64,000 bases of DNA from JABMNT01 sp048262655. GTDB taxonomy: Bacteria; Pseudomonadota; Alphaproteobacteria; Rhodospirillales; Casp-alpha2. The position numbers and the translations under genes were made by a program. This document shows positions 61,998 through 64,000 of this stretch, piece by piece. Within the stretch, counting starts at the first letter, position 1; each line of letters starts with the position of its first letter. The notes under the pieces are model-generated. The model made no database searches, was not told the origin of the DNA, and saw nothing but the letters and a program-made list of their open reading frames with translations. The stretch spans positions 124,001 to 188,000 of the forward strand of contig JBLXEY010000007.1 in NCBI GenBank assembly GCA_048262655.1, read 5' to 3'.

Positions 61998-64000
61998 GAG
62001 GTGGTCCTGTGAACGAAACCCTGATCGGCAAAAACAATAGACGTATTGAAGATCGCCCTTTATTGACGGGAAGCGGGAAATTTGTCGACGATATACACAA
62101 GCCTGGCATGCTTGAAGCGGCCTTTATTCGCAGCCCCCATGCCCATGCCATGATAGAGTCTATTGATACATCGTTGGCCCTGCAATTGCCGGGTGTTCAC
62201 GCGGTTTTTGTATTTGAGGACTTATTGACAGAATTTAATTCTGGCAGCATTCCCGGTGATCAAAAAGAATCAGGTGCACCGTCGTGGGCGCACCCCGTAA
62301 TTCTTCCGAAGGATGAGGTTTGTTACGTGGGTGAGGCTGTGGCCATGGTCATCGCTGACAACCGCTACATTGCCGAAGATGCTATTAATGGGGTGGAAAT
62401 CGAGTATGATATTCTGCCCGCCGTTTCAGACTGTCGAGACGGCCTTGAGCCTGATGCCCCCCTCGCCCATAGCAAAAGCAGCGGAAATATTATTGGTAAC
62501 ATTGTCGCCTCTTATGGGGATTGCGACCCCTGCTTCAATACAACAAACCGGACTTTTAAAGTCGCGCTGAAACAGCACCGTGGTGGCGCGCACCCGATCG
62601 AAGGGCGCGGTGTTGTCGCGGATTATGACCCTGCCAGCGAAGCTATGACCGTTTGGTCATCAACCCAAAAACCGCATAAGCTGCGCAACATTTTGGTTGA
62701 GCTATTTGATGTCGATGATTCCAATATCCGCGTCATTGTGCCTGATGTCGGGGGTGGTTTCGGTGCAAAAGCGGCGATCTATCCAGAAGAACTGCTAACC
62801 GCCTTTGCGTCAAAACGATTAATGCGCCCGGTCAAATGGATCGAAGATCGCCGCGAACATTTTCTTGCAGCTATTCAGGAGCGTGACCAATACTGGGATC
62901 TCGAAGTGGCTGTAGATCATCAGGGCCACCTTCAAGCCATCCGAGGTACCGTAATCCATGATCAGGGGGCTTACACCCTCTCAGAGTTCAATATCCCCTA
63001 CAACTGCGCCTATGGGGTTCCTGGTCCCTATGTCGTCCCCAACTATCAGGTTGAAGCCATTGTAGCTGAAACCAATAAAGTGGCGACCGTGCCAGTGCGG
63101 GGCGCAGGTTTTCCGGAAGCAAACTTCGCCATGGAACGCATCCTGGACCGGATAGCCATAGAGCTGGATCTGGACCGGGCCGAGGTTAGGCAACGTAATT
63201 TAATACCGCATGAGAAAATGCCCTATCAAGTGCCGTTGATCGCACGTGATGGCAATCCAATGATCTACGAAAGTGGAGACTTTGTGGCCTGCCATAATCG
63301 GGCGGTTGACGAGAGTGCTTACCGCGAGTTCAGTGCACGACAGGAACGCGCCCGAGCAGAAGGTCGATATATCGGCATTGGTATTGCAGACATGCTTAAA
63401 GTAACCGGGCGGGGCCCGTTTGAAACGGGTGGTGTTGCCGTCAGTCGATCTGGCAAGGTCACGGTAACCACTGGCGCAGCGGCGATGGGCCAAGGTACAA
63501 AATCTTTCCTGGCAACAGTATGTGCAGAGCAGTTGGGCGTTGCCTACACAGATATCAACGTCATTGCCGGTGATACGGGCGCCATCGCGCACGGCGTCGG
63601 TGGATTTGCCAGCAGACAGGCCGTAACTGCCGGTTCAGCCGTCCACTTGGCTGCCTGCGATGTCCGTGCCAAAGCCCTTAAAGTGGCCTCGCACATTCTT
63701 GAATGCCCGGAAGAAGAATTGGAGCTTGATCAAGGTCAGGTGCAAGTTAAAAGCGATACCGTCAGTCGGTTGAGTTTTGCTGATATTGCAAAAGCCCTTT
63801 CAGGAGCAAAGGGATATCCTTTACCGGAGGGAATATCGCCTGGTTTCAGCGCTACCAGATATTTCGAGCCTACTGGTCTGACCTATTCTAACGGTTGTCA
63901 CGTGGCAGAGGTTGAGGTCGATACGGATACTGGCGCGGTCAAAATCACCCGCTATGTGGTCGTCAATGATAGTGGCCGTATTATTAACCCAGTGATTGCG
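61994..64000 (+). CDS. Molybdenum hydroxylase large subunit, CoxL-like (incomplete)
   Basis: The 669 codons seen run off the window with no stop. The protein begins ETLIGKNNRRIEDRPLLTG and has the molybdopterin motifs VIVPDVGGGFGAKAAIYPEE and MGQGTKSFLATVCAEQLGV. The active-site loop reads VPVRGAGFPEAN. True form I carbon monoxide dehydrogenases have AYRCSFR there, so this is not a form I enzyme and its substrate is unknown. Two starts are possible: ATG at 61994, overlapping the small-subunit stop, or GTG at 62009 preceded by GAGAGGTGG. The family's full length is about 750-800 residues. Confidence 0.92.
   Translation, partial: MRGGPVNETLIGKNNRRIEDRPLLTGSGKFVDDIHKPGMLEAAFIRSPHAHAMIESIDTSLALQLPGVHAVFVFEDLLTEFNSGSIPGDQKESGAPSWAHPVILPKDEVCYVGEAVAMVIADNRYIAEDAINGVEIEYDILPAVSDCRDGLEPDAPLAHSKSSGNIIGNIVASYGDCDPCFNTTNRTFKVALKQHRGGAHPIEGRGVVADYDPASEAMTVWSSTQKPHKLRNILVELFDVDDSNIRVIVPDVGGGFGAKAAIYPEELLTAFASKRLMRPVKWIEDRREHFLAAIQERDQYWDLEVAVDHQGHLQAIRGTVIHDQGAYTLSEFNIPYNCAYGVPGPYVVPNYQVEAIVAETNKVATVPVRGAGFPEANFAMERILDRIAIELDLDRAEVRQRNLIPHEKMPYQVPLIARDGNPMIYESGDFVACHNRAVDESAYREFSARQERARAEGRYIGIGIADMLKVTGRGPFETGGVAVSRSGKVTVTTGAAAMGQGTKSFLATVCAEQLGVAYTDINVIAGDTGAIAHGVGGFASRQAVTAGSAVHLAACDVRAKALKVASHILECPEEELELDQGQVQVKSDTVSRLSFADIAKALSGAKGYPLPEGISPGFSATRYFEPTGLTYSNGCHVAEVEVDTDTGAVKITRYVVVNDSGRIINPVIA

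Noticed and set aside
1..64000. CRISPR arrays, rRNA genes and riboswitches
   Set aside because: I looked for regularly spaced repeats of array type, rRNA-like segments and known riboswitch cores and saw none; only one tRNA gene was found.

Overview
The window looks like an alphaproteobacterial chromosome, possibly a Rhodospirillales-like marine lineage. The main reason is the run of lytic transglycosylase, rlpA, D-Ala-D-Ala carboxypeptidase, tmk, holB, metG, tatD and a PhnP-like metallo-hydrolase, which is a familiar alphaproteobacterial neighbourhood. A DUF1127 micro-protein and glutathione-dependent formaldehyde oxidation genes fit the same picture. No taxonomic search was run.

Layout. 1-2.0 kb: an inactivated IS3-family element sits inside the remains of a second IS3-family element. 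2.4-13.1 kb: a seven-gene, AT-richer surface-glycan or glycolipid cluster (AsnB-type amidotransferase, epimerase/reductase, SPASM-like radical SAM, two GT2 glycosyltransferases, B12-binding radical SAM, YfhO-like membrane protein). 13.4-15.8 kb: a decayed IS66 element closes that island. 15.9-28.8 kb: a PAS protein and then a complete-looking inositol catabolic locus. iolD-C-B-J run leftward, iolG, an inosose-dehydratase-like gene and a second dehydrogenase run rightward, and a LacI-type repressor stands back to back with a sugar ABC importer. The two divergent promoter regions carry nearly identical palindromic operators. 28.8-37.5 kb: DUF1127 gene, tRNA-Ser(TGA), and the envelope/DNA-replication/metG block. 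37.5-42.3 kb: an insertion of accessory genes (BLUF photoreceptor, P-loop kinase, phage-type antirepressor, formaldehyde detoxification pair) splits metG from tatD. 42.4-44.0 kb: tatD and the metallo-hydrolase. 44.0-45.1 kb: phased short repeats and a serine recombinase. 45.4-59.7 kb: a RiPP-type peptide production and export locus. 60.6-64.0 kb: a three-subunit molybdenum hydroxylase operon, cut by the window end.

The most interesting system is at 45.4-59.7 kb. It joins an AraC regulator, a Nif11-type leader peptide, a double-GNAT protein and an NHLM-type export set (HlyD-like adaptor, C39-peptidase ABC transporter, second ABC transporter, cyclic-nucleotide-binding-like protein). It also holds a giant 1378-residue protein in which a C39-peptidase ABC transporter half and a second ABC transporter half are fused in one chain. 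No lanthionine, YcaO or radical SAM maturase lies in the locus, so the GNAT protein is the only visible candidate modifying enzyme. A 62-residue membrane micro-protein resembles only the N-terminal tail of the HlyD adaptor.

In the inositol locus the importer would bring in the sugar alcohol, the dehydrogenases and the TIM-barrel protein would carry out the first steps, and IolD, IolB, IolC and the class II aldolase would complete ring opening, isomerisation, phosphorylation and cleavage. The LacI protein very likely controls both divergent promoters through the shared operator.
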